NCBI RefSeq assembly: GCF_038443705.2
Contig: NZ_CP151767.2
Location: 3,277,501-3,341,500 of the forward strand
Direction of reading: 5' to 3'
DNA from: Yoonia sp. SS1-5
Lineage (GTDB): Bacteria > Pseudomonadota > Alphaproteobacteria > Rhodobacterales > Rhodobacteraceae
Length of the DNA: 64,000 nucleotides
Below, piece by piece: positions 43,393 to 52,302 of this stretch; positions within the stretch are counted from its first letter, which is position 1, and every line of letters starts with the position of its first letter. The translations under genes were made by a program, and so were the position numbers. The notes beneath the pieces are model-generated. The model was not told the DNA's origin. It did not search any database and saw only the letters and a list, made by a program, of their open reading frames with translations.

Positions 43393-44286
43393 TCAGGTGA
43401 ATTTGCGAAAGAGTTTGGTTTGATCAAACATGTCTTCAAGCTCTTCAATGCGGGCCTTTGTCTGCGCCCAGTTGAGTGTCTGAACCGCCGAAATCATTGT
43501 TTCAAGCAGCAGCATCGTGGTGGTCGCTGAATCCCACGCGGATGGGACGACGATGCGATTGCTGAGGCAGACCGTCGCCATCTGATGGACAGGCGAGCGC
43601 CACTGGTCCGTCATCAGAACAATCTCTGCCCCGCGCTGATGCGCGAATTCTGCCAAACGCAGCGTGTTGTTTTCGTACCGCCGGACATCAAAAATGACAA
43701 AAACGTCGCCCTCCGCGGCATTCAGCAGATAGTGCGGCCATGTATTCGAGGTTGATTGCACATGGGTCAAATTTGGCCGGATCACCTGCATATGCAAAAA
43801 CAGATATTCCGCAAGCGTGTGCGTGATCCGTCCCCCAACGATATACAGATGCCGCTTTTCATCGGCGATCAAGGCGCAGGCGTCATCGAATGCTTGCGGG
43901 TCAATCTGGCCCAGCGTCAGCCGGATATTGTCAATGACGGCATCGGTGAACCGGTTCAGGATATGTTCGGACGGGGCCGCCTCTGCCCAGGTGTCGTGTT
44001 TGGCAATCGGCGTCTTGACCCGCGCCTTGAGCTCCTCGCGCAAGCCCGCCTGAAATTCCGGATACCCTTTATAGCCAAGCTTTTGCACCATCCGCGCCAC
44101 GGTCGGCACCGACACCCCTGCAGCTTTGGCCAATGCGGTCAGCGGGCCCAGACCTGAGGCCGGGTAGTTTTCAAGGATCGAGAGGGCCAGCTGGCGCTCT
44201 GCACGGGTAAGATCGTCCAGCATTTCGTGGATGCGGTCAGAGATCGTTTGTGCAGCCTCAGCCATCATCGCCTCCCATTTGTTCAA
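43393..44286 (-). CDS. MurR/RpiR-family transcriptional regulator
   Basis: This 297-residue protein has an N-terminal helix-turn-helix of the RpiR type (LTRAERQLALSILENYPASG, ALAKAAGVSVPTVARMVQKL) and a SIS domain (HLYIVGGRITHTLAEYLFLH, DVFVIFDVRRYENNTLRLAE, GAEIVLMTDQW). SIS domains usually bind phosphosugars, but RpiR members also control amino-acid and amine catabolism. It is divergent from the amidohydrolase/TRAP operon and is its probable regulator. An ATG six codons downstream (MMAEAAQ) is a possible alternative start. Confidence 0.92.
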   Translation of the reverse strand: MNKWEAMMAEAAQTISDRIHEMLDDLTRAERQLALSILENYPASGLGPLTALAKAAGVSVPTVARMVQKLGYKGYPEFQAGLREELKARVKTPIAKHDTWAEAAPSEHILNRFTDAVIDNIRLTLGQIDPQAFDDACALIADEKRHLYIVGGRITHTLAEYLFLHMQVIRPNLTHVQSTSNTWPHYLLNAAEGDVFVIFDVRRYENNTLRLAEFAHQRGAEIVLMTDQWRSPVHQMATVCLSNRIVVPSAWDSATTTMLLLETMISAVQTLNWAQTKARIEELEDMFDQTKLFRKFT

Positions 44287-44290
44287 AATA

Positions 44291-44327
44291 TTATCACTCT
44301 GATATGTCGTGTGATAAATTTTTCACA
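44291..44327. promoter_or_regulatory. Candidate operator for the RpiR-type regulator
   Basis: Two interlocking inverted repeats lie between the divergent genes: TTATCAC (44291-44297) / GTGATAA (44311-44317), and TGTGA (44310-44314) / TCACA (44323-44327). A TTGACA -35-like box at 44334-44339 points toward the amidohydrolase gene, but no good -10 is at 17 bp. Position and symmetry suit an autoregulating repressor. Confidence 0.6.
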
Positions 44328-44379
44328 ATTTTGTTGACAGCTGCGCCATATGGCAAGCAGTTTATTCGGAGGGGGCGCG

Positions 44380-45135
44380 ATGGATCACGGGGACTACGAT
44401 TCCAGCATTGTCGATATCTCTCGCCCGGCGGGTGGATCGCCGGTGGTTTTGATTTGCGAACATGCCAGCAATTTCATTCCCGCGGAGCTGAAAGATCTTG
44501 GGCTAAGTGCCGATGCCAAACGCAGCCATGTTGCCTGGGACCCCGGCGCATTGGGTGTGGCGCAGGCGATGTCAGACGGTCTGGATGCCACGCTGGTTGC
44601 CTCACGCGTGTCGCGCCTTGTCTATGATTGCAACCGCCCCCCAGACGCCGCCGACGCCATGCCCGCCCAAAGCGAGGCATTCGCCGTGCCGGGAAATAGG
44701 GGCCTGACGGACCGGCAGCGACAAGCCCGGGTGACCAGCTACTATACCCCCTTCCGCACAGCCCTCGAGGCCACGCTGGCACAGCGCATAGCGCCAATTT
44801 TGGTGACAATTCATAGCTTTACCCCGATCTATAATGGCCAAAGACGGGACGTCGAAATCGGGATATTGCACGATACGGACAGCCGGCTTGCGGATGTCAT
44901 GCTTGATGTCGCCGATACTTACGATGTGCAGCGCAACGCGCCCTATGGGCCGCAGGATGGTGTCACACACACATTGCGCCATCATGCGGTGCCCGGCGGG
45001 CATCTGAACGTCATGATCGAAATCCGCAACGACCTGATCGCGGATGACACCGCACAGGTTGCAATGGGCAAGACGCTGACATCTTGGCTTTTGCAGGCGC
45101 TAGACCGGCTGGAGGTCACCGCATGCAGGGCGTAA
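44380..45135 (+). CDS. N-formylglutamate amidohydrolase family protein
   Basis: This 251-residue protein of the FGase family has VVLICEHASNFIPAEL, AWDPGALGVA, RLVYDCNRPPDAADAMP, TIHSFTPIYNGQRRDVEIGI and HLNVMIEIRNDLI, which carry the conserved His, Glu, Asp and Arg residues. The classical reaction removes formate from N-formylglutamate in histidine breakdown, but no hut gene is near. In this operon cleavage of a gamma-glutamyl amide, or another N-acyl compound, is more likely (inference). GGAGGGGG at 44368-44375 sets the start. The TRAP small-subunit gene overlaps its end. Confidence 0.87.
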   Translation: MDHGDYDSSIVDISRPAGGSPVVLICEHASNFIPAELKDLGLSADAKRSHVAWDPGALGVAQAMSDGLDATLVASRVSRLVYDCNRPPDAADAMPAQSEAFAVPGNRGLTDRQRQARVTSYYTPFRTALEATLAQRIAPILVTIHSFTPIYNGQRRDVEIGILHDTDSRLADVMLDVADTYDVQRNAPYGPQDGVTHTLRHHAVPGGHLNVMIEIRNDLIADDTAQVAMGKTLTSWLLQALDRLEVTACRA

Positions 45136-45692
45136 TGCGCGGATATATTCGGGGTGTCGATGCGGTCAATTACCGGCTGGGCCGGGTGATGATGTACGGC
45201 ATCTTTGTCCTGATGGGCATCTTGTTGTGGTCGTCGATCAGCAAAACCTTCTTTCTGCCGACGCTCTGGACGCTGGAAATGGCCCAATTCGTGATGGTTG
45301 GCTACTACATCCTGGGCGGCCCATATTCATTGCAGTTGGGGTCAAATGTGCGCATGGACCTGCTCTATGGCAGTTGGTCGTTGCGCCGGAAGGCATGGTT
45401 TGACGCGATCACCGTGTTGTTCCTGATCTTCTATCTTTGCGTCCTGCTCTACGGGGCGGTCAGTTCGACGGCCTATTCGCTGGGATACTGGAAGGATGCG
45501 CCGTTCTCTTACCTGCTGGGTGTTGTGATCGGCACCGAAGAGGTCGGGCGGCTAGAGCAATCATCATCTGCATGGCGCCCGTATATGTGGCCTGTCAAAC
45601 TGGTGATGATTATCGGCTTCTTTCTGATGATCCTGCAATGTGTGTCGGAATTGTTCAAAGACATCCTGCGTCTCAAAGGTGCTGATATCTGA
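45123..45692 (+). CDS. TRAP transporter small membrane subunit (DctQ family)
   Basis: This 189-residue protein has four hydrophobic helices (MMYGIFVLMGILLWSSI, MAQFVMVGYYILGGPYSL, WFDAITVLFLIFYLCVLLYG, LVMIIGFFLMILQCVSELF) and the DctQ feature WTLEMAQF before helix 2. GGAGGTCACCGC precedes the ATG at 45123, inside the amidohydrolase gene end. The larger distance between helices 3 and 4 (GYWKDAPFSYLLGVVIGTEE) is unusual but not disruptive. It pairs with the following DctM subunit (TGATG). Confidence 0.9.
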   Translation: MQGVMRGYIRGVDAVNYRLGRVMMYGIFVLMGILLWSSISKTFFLPTLWTLEMAQFVMVGYYILGGPYSLQLGSNVRMDLLYGSWSLRRKAWFDAITVLFLIFYLCVLLYGAVSSTAYSLGYWKDAPFSYLLGVVIGTEEVGRLEQSSSAWRPYMWPVKLVMIIGFFLMILQCVSELFKDILRLKGADI

Positions 45693-47017
45693 TGCCTTAC
45701 GAGATGATCGCGACCCTCATGTTTTCGACCATGATGTTGATGCTGCTGACAGGGCAGCGGGTCTTTGGGGCGATTGGCTTTGTCGCCGTGGTTGCGGCCC
45801 TGCTGCTCTGGGGGGATCGGGGTGGATACGATATCGGGTTTGCCGCCGCGATGAAGCTGATGAAGTGGTATCCGCTGCTGACCCTGCCGATGTTCATTTT
45901 CATGGGCTATGTGTTAAGCGAATCCAAGATTGCGGATGATCTGTACCGGATGTTCCATGTCTGGATGGGCGGGCTACGTGGCGGGCTTGCGATTGGCACA
46001 ATCGGTCTGATGGTCCTGATTTCTGCAATGAATGGGTTAAGCGTTGCAGGCATGGCCATCGGGGCGACAATCGCACTGCCCGAGCTGCTGAAACGCGGCT
46101 ACGACAAACGCATGGTGACCGGGGTGATCCAGGCCGGATCATCGCTTGGCATTTTGGTGCCGCCCTCGGTCGTGCTTGTCCTTTACGCGATGATCGCGCG
46201 CCAACCCGTGGGGCAGCTATGGCTGGCCGGGATCGTGCCGGGGCTGATGATGGCCGCAATGTTTGTGGCCTATATCGCGATCCGCTGTCGGATGAACCCC
46301 GGCCTTGGGCCGGTGTTAAGCGCCCAGGATCGGGACATGCCCCGCGCCGAGAAACTGCGCCTGCTGCGGGCGGGCCTTCTGCCATTGGTTATCTTTGCGG
46401 TGATGATGGTGCCATTTGTGAATGGCTGGACGTCACTGGTCGAAAGTTCGGCCATTGGCGCACTGGCCGCGTTCGTCGCTGCGGTTCTCAAGGGCCGAAT
46501 GACCCGGGAAGTGTTCGAAAATTCGGTGCGAAACACGCTTGGCATCACATGCATGTTCATGTGGATCATCCTCGCCGCACTTGCCTTTGGGGCCGTGTTT
46601 GACGGGTTGGGTGCAGTCAAGGCAATAGAAAGCCTGTTTACAGAGCGCTTGAACCTGAGCCCGTGGATGATCCTTATCCTGATGCAGCTCAGCTTTATCC
46701 TGATGGGGACCTTTCTTGATGACACGGCGATGCTGGTCATCGTTGCCCCGCTTTATGTCCCACTTGTGGATGCGCTGGGGTTTGATCTGATCTGGTACGG
46801 GATCCTCTACACGATCACGACCCAGATCGCCTATATGACGCCGCCCTTTGGCTATAATCTGTTCCTGATGCGGGCCATGGCGCCGCCCGAAATATCGCTG
46901 CGTGACATTTACAGCTCCATTACGCCGTTTGTGCTTGTCATGGTATTTGCCCTGACACTGGTGATGGTCTTTCCGGGCCTTGCCACGTGGCTCCCCGATT
47001 TCGTCTACGGAAAATGA
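45692..47017 (+). CDS. TRAP transporter large membrane subunit (DctM family)
   Basis: This 441-residue protein has about twelve helices. Typical DctM stretches are LTLPMFIFMGYVLSESKIAD, MNGLSVAGMAIGATIALPEL, GVIQAGSSLGILVPPSVVLV and TTQIAYMTPPFGYNLFLMRA. It forms the Na+-coupled channel of the importer. The ATG at 45692 overlaps the small-subunit stop. The substrate is set by the binding protein encoded next. Confidence 0.95.
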   Translation: MPYEMIATLMFSTMMLMLLTGQRVFGAIGFVAVVAALLLWGDRGGYDIGFAAAMKLMKWYPLLTLPMFIFMGYVLSESKIADDLYRMFHVWMGGLRGGLAIGTIGLMVLISAMNGLSVAGMAIGATIALPELLKRGYDKRMVTGVIQAGSSLGILVPPSVVLVLYAMIARQPVGQLWLAGIVPGLMMAAMFVAYIAIRCRMNPGLGPVLSAQDRDMPRAEKLRLLRAGLLPLVIFAVMMVPFVNGWTSLVESSAIGALAAFVAAVLKGRMTREVFENSVRNTLGITCMFMWIILAALAFGAVFDGLGAVKAIESLFTERLNLSPWMILILMQLSFILMGTFLDDTAMLVIVAPLYVPLVDALGFDLIWYGILYTITTQIAYMTPPFGYNLFLMRAMAPPEISLRDIYSSITPFVLVMVFALTLVMVFPGLATWLPDFVYGK

Positions 47018-47063
47018 ACCATAAGCCGGGCCAACCGGCATCTTGCAACAAGGAGAAACGAAG

Positions 47064-48095
47064 ATGACGACAAGACGTAAGTTTATCAAAGGGGCGGCAC
47101 TGACAGCGCCGGCCGCATTGGCCGCGCCAGCCCTGGCGCAAAGCACAATTACATGGCGGATGCAGACCTATGCGGGGGCCGCATTGGCCGCCGAAGTGAT
47201 CGACCCCGCGATCAAGATGTTCAACGACATCGCCGGCGACCGGATGCAGATAGAGCTGTTCTACGCCGATCAGCTTGTCCCCACGGGCGAGCTTTTTCAG
47301 GCCATGCAGCGCGGCACGATTGATGCGGTGCAATCGGATGATGACAGCATGGCGTCACCGACCGAAGTCACTGTTTTCGGGGGGTATTTCCCATTCGGCT
47401 CGCGGTATTCGCTTGACGTGCCGGTGCTGTTCAACCGCTACGGCCTGAACGAAATCTGGGCCGAAGAATACGCAGCCGTTGGCGTCAAACATATCAGTGC
47501 CGGCGCGTGGGATCCCTGCCATTTTGCCACCAAGGATCCAATCCGCAGTCTTGCGGATCTGGAAGGCAAGCGGGTCTTCACGTTCCCGACAGCGGGTCGG
47601 TTCCTCAGCCAGTTTGGCGTCGTCCCGGTCAACCTGCCTTGGGAGGATATCGAGGTCGCGGTCCAGACCGGCGAGCTTGATGGTATCGCCTGGTCAGGCA
47701 TCACCGAAGACTACACCGTGGGTTGGGCAGACGTGACCAACTATTTCCTGACCAACAACATCTCGGGCGCGTGGATTGGACACTTCTTTGCCAATATGGA
47801 CCGCTGGAATGAGCTGCCCGAAGACTTGCAGAAGCTGTTCCAAGTCTGCTGCGAACAGTCGCACTACTACCGCCAGCATTGGTATTGGGGTGGGGAGGCC
47901 GACTTGCGGGTCAACGGCACCAAGATGGAACTGACAACGATCCCGGATGAGGAATGGGCGCAGGTCGAAAACGCAGCCCAAGAATTCTGGGAAGAGATTG
48001 CCGCCGAAAGTGACACCAAGCGGCGCGTCGTGGACATCTTCAAAAAGTACAACGCCGATATGGTGAAGGCTGGACGGCCCTATCGTTACGGCTGA
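47064..48095 (+). CDS. TRAP transporter substrate-binding protein (DctP/TakP type), Tat-exported
   Basis: This 343-residue periplasmic protein begins MTTRRKFIKGAALTAPAALA, a twin-arginine signal. The mature part has the DctP features MQTYAGAALAAEVIDPAIKM, ELFQAMQRGTIDAVQSDDD and DLEGKRVFTFPTAGRFLSQF, with the conserved Arg that normally binds a carboxylate. AAGGAGA at 47050-47056 is the ribosome binding site. Several acidic and Trp residues (HWYWGGEADL) suggest a large or zwitterionic ligand, but this is not decisive. Confidence 0.92.
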   Translation: MTTRRKFIKGAALTAPAALAAPALAQSTITWRMQTYAGAALAAEVIDPAIKMFNDIAGDRMQIELFYADQLVPTGELFQAMQRGTIDAVQSDDDSMASPTEVTVFGGYFPFGSRYSLDVPVLFNRYGLNEIWAEEYAAVGVKHISAGAWDPCHFATKDPIRSLADLEGKRVFTFPTAGRFLSQFGVVPVNLPWEDIEVAVQTGELDGIAWSGITEDYTVGWADVTNYFLTNNISGAWIGHFFANMDRWNELPEDLQKLFQVCCEQSHYYRQHWYWGGEADLRVNGTKMELTTIPDEEWAQVENAAQEFWEEIAAESDTKRRVVDIFKKYNADMVKAGRPYRYG

Positions 48096-48150
48096 TACAT
48101 TGGCGGGGGCGGCCACGATCCGCCCCCGCCCTGCATGAAAGAGGATGACT

Positions 48151-49515
48151 ATGCCCGGAAATCTCAGCTTTGATGACCTGAAGGCCCGTGTCGCCGACGG
48201 CACGATCGACACCGTTCTGGCCTGCTTTCCCGACATGCAGGGGCGGCTGATGGGCAAACGGTTTCATGCCGTCAACTTTGTCGAGACATCGTTCAAGGAA
48301 ACCCATTGCTGCAATTACCTGCTGGCCACCGATCTGGAAATGGCAACACCCGATGGATATGCGGCCACGAGTTGGGAAAAGGGGTATGGCGACTATGTGA
48401 TGGCGCCTGATCTGACGACCATCCGCCTTTTGCCATGGCTGGAAGGGACAGCCATGGTGATCTGCGATATTCTGGATCACCACACACATGCACCGGTACC
48501 CCATGCACCCAGACAGGTTCTGAAAACCCAGATCGCCCGACTCAAGGCGCTGGGCTTTGATGCGATGATGGCGACCGAGCTTGAGTTCTTCCTCTTTGAG
48601 CAAAGCTTTGACGATATCCGCAAGGGGGGCTTTCGCGATCTGACCCCGATCAGCGGCTATAACGAGGATTATCACATCCTGCAGACCACGAAGGAAGAAG
48701 GCGTGATGCGCCCGATCCGCAATCATCTTTTTGGTGCTGGCCTGCCTGTCGAGAATTCCAAAGGCGAAGCCGAAACCGGTCAGGAAGAAATCAACATCCG
48801 CTACGCAGAGGCATTGGCCTGTGCGGACCACCACACGATTGCAAAAAACGCGATCAAGGAAATCGCATGGCAGCACGGATGTGCGGCCTCCTTCTTGCCA
48901 AAGTGGCACCATGACAAGGTGGGCAGTTCATCGCATGTGCATCAATCCCTTTGGACGGGTGAAACACCGGCCTTCTACGATCCCGAAGCTGATCTGGGCA
49001 TGTCGGAACTGATGAAAAACTATATGGCCGGGCTGATCGCCTACGCACCCGACTACACCTTTTTTCTGGCCCCCTACATCAACAGCTACAAACGCTTTGC
49101 CAAGGGTACCTTCGCGCCAACCAAAACCGTGTGGTCTGTGGACAATCGCACCGCCGGTTTCCGGCTTTGCGGCGATGGCACCAGCGGCGTGCGCGTTGAA
49201 TGCCGTATCGGTGGGTCGGATCTGAACCCCTATCTGGCGCAGGCCGCGATGCTGGCTGCCGGCATCAAGGGGATCGCGGACAAGATGGAACTGGCCCCGC
49301 CAACACGCGGCGACGTCTACGAAGATGCCAAGGCCCAAGACATCCCGCAAACCCTGCGCGCCGCCACCGAAACCCTGCGCAATTCGGCATTTCTGCGCGC
49401 CGCGATGGGCGATGATGTGATTGATCACTACACCCGCTGCGCCGAATGGGAACAGGAAGAATTTGACCGCGTGGTGACCGATTGGGAAATCGCCCGCGGG
49501 TTTGAAAGGGCATAG
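48151..49515 (+). CDS. Glutamine synthetase family ligase (gamma-glutamylamide/polyamine synthetase-like)
   Basis: This 454-residue protein is related to glutamine synthetase but closer to PuuA/IpuC-type gamma-glutamylamide synthetases: ATDLEMATPDGYAATSWEKG, MMATELEFFLFEQS, GEAETGQEEINIRYAEAL, KWHHDKVGSSSHVHQSLW and EC-RIGGSDLNPYLAQAA. Such enzymes use ATP to link glutamate to an amine other than ammonia. GAGG at 48141-48144 touches the ATG at 48145, so the next in-frame ATG at 48151 (MPGNLSFDDLKARV) is taken as the start. It is followed by the two dehydrogenases. Confidence 0.88.
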   Translation: MPGNLSFDDLKARVADGTIDTVLACFPDMQGRLMGKRFHAVNFVETSFKETHCCNYLLATDLEMATPDGYAATSWEKGYGDYVMAPDLTTIRLLPWLEGTAMVICDILDHHTHAPVPHAPRQVLKTQIARLKALGFDAMMATELEFFLFEQSFDDIRKGGFRDLTPISGYNEDYHILQTTKEEGVMRPIRNHLFGAGLPVENSKGEAETGQEEINIRYAEALACADHHTIAKNAIKEIAWQHGCAASFLPKWHHDKVGSSSHVHQSLWTGETPAFYDPEADLGMSELMKNYMAGLIAYAPDYTFFLAPYINSYKRFAKGTFAPTKTVWSVDNRTAGFRLCGDGTSGVRVECRIGGSDLNPYLAQAAMLAAGIKGIADKMELAPPTRGDVYEDAKAQDIPQTLRAATETLRNSAFLRAAMGDDVIDHYTRCAEWEQEEFDRVVTDWEIARGFERA

Positions 49516-49517
49516 AC

Positions 49518-50885
49518 ATGATCCGCTGTATCTCTCCGATTGACGGGTCGGTCTATGCCGAACGCCCCACGCTTTCGACCGACGACGCCACTGCTGCAGT
49601 GGCGCGGGCGCAAGCGGCCCAGGCCGCCTGGGCCGCCCGACCGCTGGCCGAACGGATCGCACTTGTGCAGGAAGGCGTGGCGGCGGTTGGTCAGATGAAT
49701 GATGCAATCGTCCCCGAACTGGCCCATCAGATGGGGCGTCCCATCCGCTATGGCGGCGAATTTGGCGGCTTTCACGAGCGCGCCAGTTATATGGCCCAGA
49801 TCGCCGAGGATGCTCTGGCCGATATCGTGGTCGAGGACAGCGCCGATTTTCGCCGCGTGATCAAGCGGGTTCCGCATGGTGTTGTTCTGGTGGTGGCCCC
49901 CTGGAACTATCCCTACATGACCGCGATCAACACCGTCGCCCCCGCCCTGATTGCGGGTAATTCTGTTATGCTGAAACATGCCAGCCAGACCCCATTGGTC
50001 GGCGAACGGATGGCGCAGGCATTCCACGACGCCGGCGTTCCCGAGGACGTCTTTATCAATGTGTTTCTGGATCATCAGACCACATCAGACCTGATCGCCG
50101 CCCGATCCTTTGGTTTTGTCAATTTCACAGGCTCCGTCGCCGGGGGGCAGGCCATTGCCGCCGCGGCCGCGGGCAGCTTTACCGGCGTTGGGCTCGAACT
50201 GGGGGGCAAGGATCCGGGCTATGTTTGCGATGACGCCGATCTGGACGCAGCCGCTGATACGCTGATTGACGGGGCGATGTTCAATTCCGGGCAATGCTGC
50301 TGCGGGATCGAACGGATTTATGTGGCTGAACGGCATTTTGATGCATTTGTCCAAAAGGCCGTCGGCATTGTGCAAAACTACAAGCTGGGCAACCCGCTGT
50401 ATCCCGAGACCACGCTTGGGCCCATGGCGCATAAACGATTTGCCGATGAAGTGCGCGCCCAGATCGCCGAGGCGACTGCGCAAGGCGCCAAGGCCCATAT
50501 CGCGACTTTTGCCGAAGATGATGGCGGGGCGTATCTGTCCCCGCAGATCCTGACCCATGTGACCCACGACATGCGCGTGATGCGCGATGAAAGCTTTGGC
50601 CCGGTTGTGGGCATCATGCCCGTGAAGGATGACGCCGAAGCGGTCCGGCTGATGAATGACAGCAATTTCGGTCTGACCGCATCGGTCTGGACACAGGACG
50701 TGACCCGTGCCGAAGCGATCGCGGATCAGATCGACACCGGAACGGTCTTTATGAACCGGGCAGATTACCTTGATCCGGGTCTGTGCTGGACCGGCTGCAA
50801 AGATACCGGTCGCGGCGGCGGCCTGTCTGTGATCGGCTATCACAACCTGACCCGCCCGAAATCCTACCATCTCAAGAAGGCCTGA
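49518..50885 (+). CDS. NAD(P)-dependent aldehyde dehydrogenase
   Basis: This 455-residue ALDH-superfamily enzyme has APWNYPYMTAINTVAPALIA, a Rossmann segment NFTGSVAGGQAIAAAA, the general-base Glu in LELGGKDPGYVCDD and the catalytic Cys in FNSGQCCCGIER. It is two bases behind the GS-like ligase and three bases before the alcohol dehydrogenase, so the three act in sequence. The proposed substrate is a gamma-glutamyl-masked aldehyde (inference). Confidence 0.93.
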   Translation: MIRCISPIDGSVYAERPTLSTDDATAAVARAQAAQAAWAARPLAERIALVQEGVAAVGQMNDAIVPELAHQMGRPIRYGGEFGGFHERASYMAQIAEDALADIVVEDSADFRRVIKRVPHGVVLVVAPWNYPYMTAINTVAPALIAGNSVMLKHASQTPLVGERMAQAFHDAGVPEDVFINVFLDHQTTSDLIAARSFGFVNFTGSVAGGQAIAAAAAGSFTGVGLELGGKDPGYVCDDADLDAAADTLIDGAMFNSGQCCCGIERIYVAERHFDAFVQKAVGIVQNYKLGNPLYPETTLGPMAHKRFADEVRAQIAEATAQGAKAHIATFAEDDGGAYLSPQILTHVTHDMRVMRDESFGPVVGIMPVKDDAEAVRLMNDSNFGLTASVWTQDVTRAEAIADQIDTGTVFMNRADYLDPGLCWTGCKDTGRGGGLSVIGYHNLTRPKSYHLKKA

Positions 50886-50888
50886 CAG

Positions 50889-52034
50889 ATGTCACTTACT
50901 GCAAATTGGTCCTACCCCACTGCCGTGCGTTTTGGCGCAGGGCGCATCGCCGAGATCGCCGATGCCTGCGCGGCGGCCGGCATCACCAAGCCGCTGCTGG
51001 TCACTGACAGGGGGCTGGCGGATATGCCGATTACAACGCGCACGCTTGATCTGTTAGAGGCTGCGGGCCTTGGCCGCGCGATCTTTGCAGATGTAGACCC
51101 GAACCCGAATGAAAAAAACGCCGCCGCCGGTGTGCAGGCCTTCAAGGACGGCGGACATGACGGGGTGGTTGCATTCGGGGGCGGCTCTGGTCTGGATCTG
51201 GGCAAGCTTGTGGCCTTTCTTGCGGGCCAGACCCGCCCGTTATGGGATTTTGAGGATATCGGCGATTGGTGGACCCGCGCGGATGCCGATGCCATTGCCC
51301 CTATCGTAGCCGTCCCCACAACTGCCGGAACAGGGTCAGAGGTCGGGCGCGCGTCGGTCATCACCAATTCCGAGACCGCAGAAAAGAAAATTATCTTTCA
51401 CCCCAAATTCCTGCCAAGCGTTGTCATCTGTGACCCCGAGCTGACGGTTGGCATGCCGCAATTCATCACCGCCGGAACCGGCCTTGATGCATTCGCACAT
51501 TGTGTCGAGGCGTTCTGCTCGCCCCACTACCACCCGATGTCGCAGGGGATGGCGCTGGAAGGGATGCGGTTGGTCAAAGACTACCTGCCGCGCGCTTATG
51601 CGGATGGCGCGGATATCGAGGCCCGCGCGCATATGATGTCAGCAGCGGCGATGGGGGCCACGGCCTTTCAAAAGGGGCTGGGCGCGATACATGCGCTGTC
51701 CCACCCCATTGGCGCGATGTATCATACGCATCACGGGACAACGAACGCAGTCTGCATGCCGGCAGTCCTGCAGTTCAACAAACCGGCCATCACAAAAGTA
51801 ATCGGGCAGGCGGCCGATTATCTGGGGATTGCAGGCGGTTTTGACGGGTTCTGCGCCTATGTTGATGAATTGAATGCCTCACTTGCAATTCCCAAAACCC
51901 TTGGCGGGCTGGGTGTGACCGATCCTGATATCGACCGGATTGTTGCAGGCGCGCTGAACGATCCCAGTACCGGCGGGAACCCCATAACCATGACGGCGGA
52001 CAACACACGCAAATTGTTACTTGCCTGTCTGTAG
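50889..52034 (+). CDS. Iron-containing (group III) alcohol dehydrogenase
   Basis: This 381-residue protein has the NAD-binding GGGSGLDLGKLVAFLAG and TTAGTGSEVGRASVIT. The metal ligands are Asp and His in GTGLDAFAHCVEAFCSP and two His in HALSHPIGAMYHTHHGTTNA, the classical Fe-ADH signature. It lies between the aldehyde dehydrogenase gene and the glycine riboswitch. An alcohol-to-aldehyde step ahead of the ALDH fits the operon order (inference). Confidence 0.94.
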   Translation: MSLTANWSYPTAVRFGAGRIAEIADACAAAGITKPLLVTDRGLADMPITTRTLDLLEAAGLGRAIFADVDPNPNEKNAAAGVQAFKDGGHDGVVAFGGGSGLDLGKLVAFLAGQTRPLWDFEDIGDWWTRADADAIAPIVAVPTTAGTGSEVGRASVITNSETAEKKIIFHPKFLPSVVICDPELTVGMPQFITAGTGLDAFAHCVEAFCSPHYHPMSQGMALEGMRLVKDYLPRAYADGADIEARAHMMSAAAMGATAFQKGLGAIHALSHPIGAMYHTHHGTTNAVCMPAVLQFNKPAITKVIGQAADYLGIAGGFDGFCAYVDELNASLAIPKTLGGLGVTDPDIDRIVAGALNDPSTGGNPITMTADNTRKLLLACL

Positions 52035-52059
52035 GCGTTTCCGATAGGAAACATCTCAA

Positions 52060-52216
52060 CGAGATATCGGGAGAACCAGACCACTGGTGCCGAAGGAGCA
52101 ACCGCCTCGGAAACTCTCAGGCTACAGGACCGATATCGGGAAACGACAACTCTGGAGAGTGGTGCCACATGCACCCGCCGAAGGGATAACGATCTCAGGC
52201 GCCCGGACAGAGGAGG
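52060..52216 (+). promoter_or_regulatory. Tandem glycine riboswitch
   Basis: Aptamer 1 has a P1 helix GATATCGG (52063-52070) / CCGATATC (52130-52137) and the core GGTGCCGAAGGAGCAACCGC followed by ACTCTCAGGC. Aptamer 2 has P1 CTCTG (52150-52154) / CAGAG (52208-52212) and the core CCGCCGAAGGGATAACGATC followed by TCAGGC. These are the hallmark sequences of the double-aptamer glycine riboswitch, normally an ON switch for glycine cleavage genes. A small hairpin GTTTCC/GGAAAC (52037-52052) precedes it. The expression platform should lie in 52217-52302, before gcvT. Confidence 0.96.
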
Positions 52217-52302
52217 CACTGGCGCGCAGGTCTGACCCTGCGCAAATGTGGTGCCGCTTGATTGATCTGAAATCTCGCTGGCTTGAAGAAAGCGAGGGCG
52301 CG

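Noticed and set aside
44380..45135. Reading the amidohydrolase as HutG of a histidine-utilisation operon
   Set aside because: No hutH, hutU, hutI or hutF gene is nearby; the neighbours are a TRAP importer, a GS-like ligase and two dehydrogenases.
52087..52302. N-terminal extension of gcvT
   Set aside because: The frame is open, but it would translate the glycine riboswitch, and GcvT homology begins at MSDLKTTPLH.
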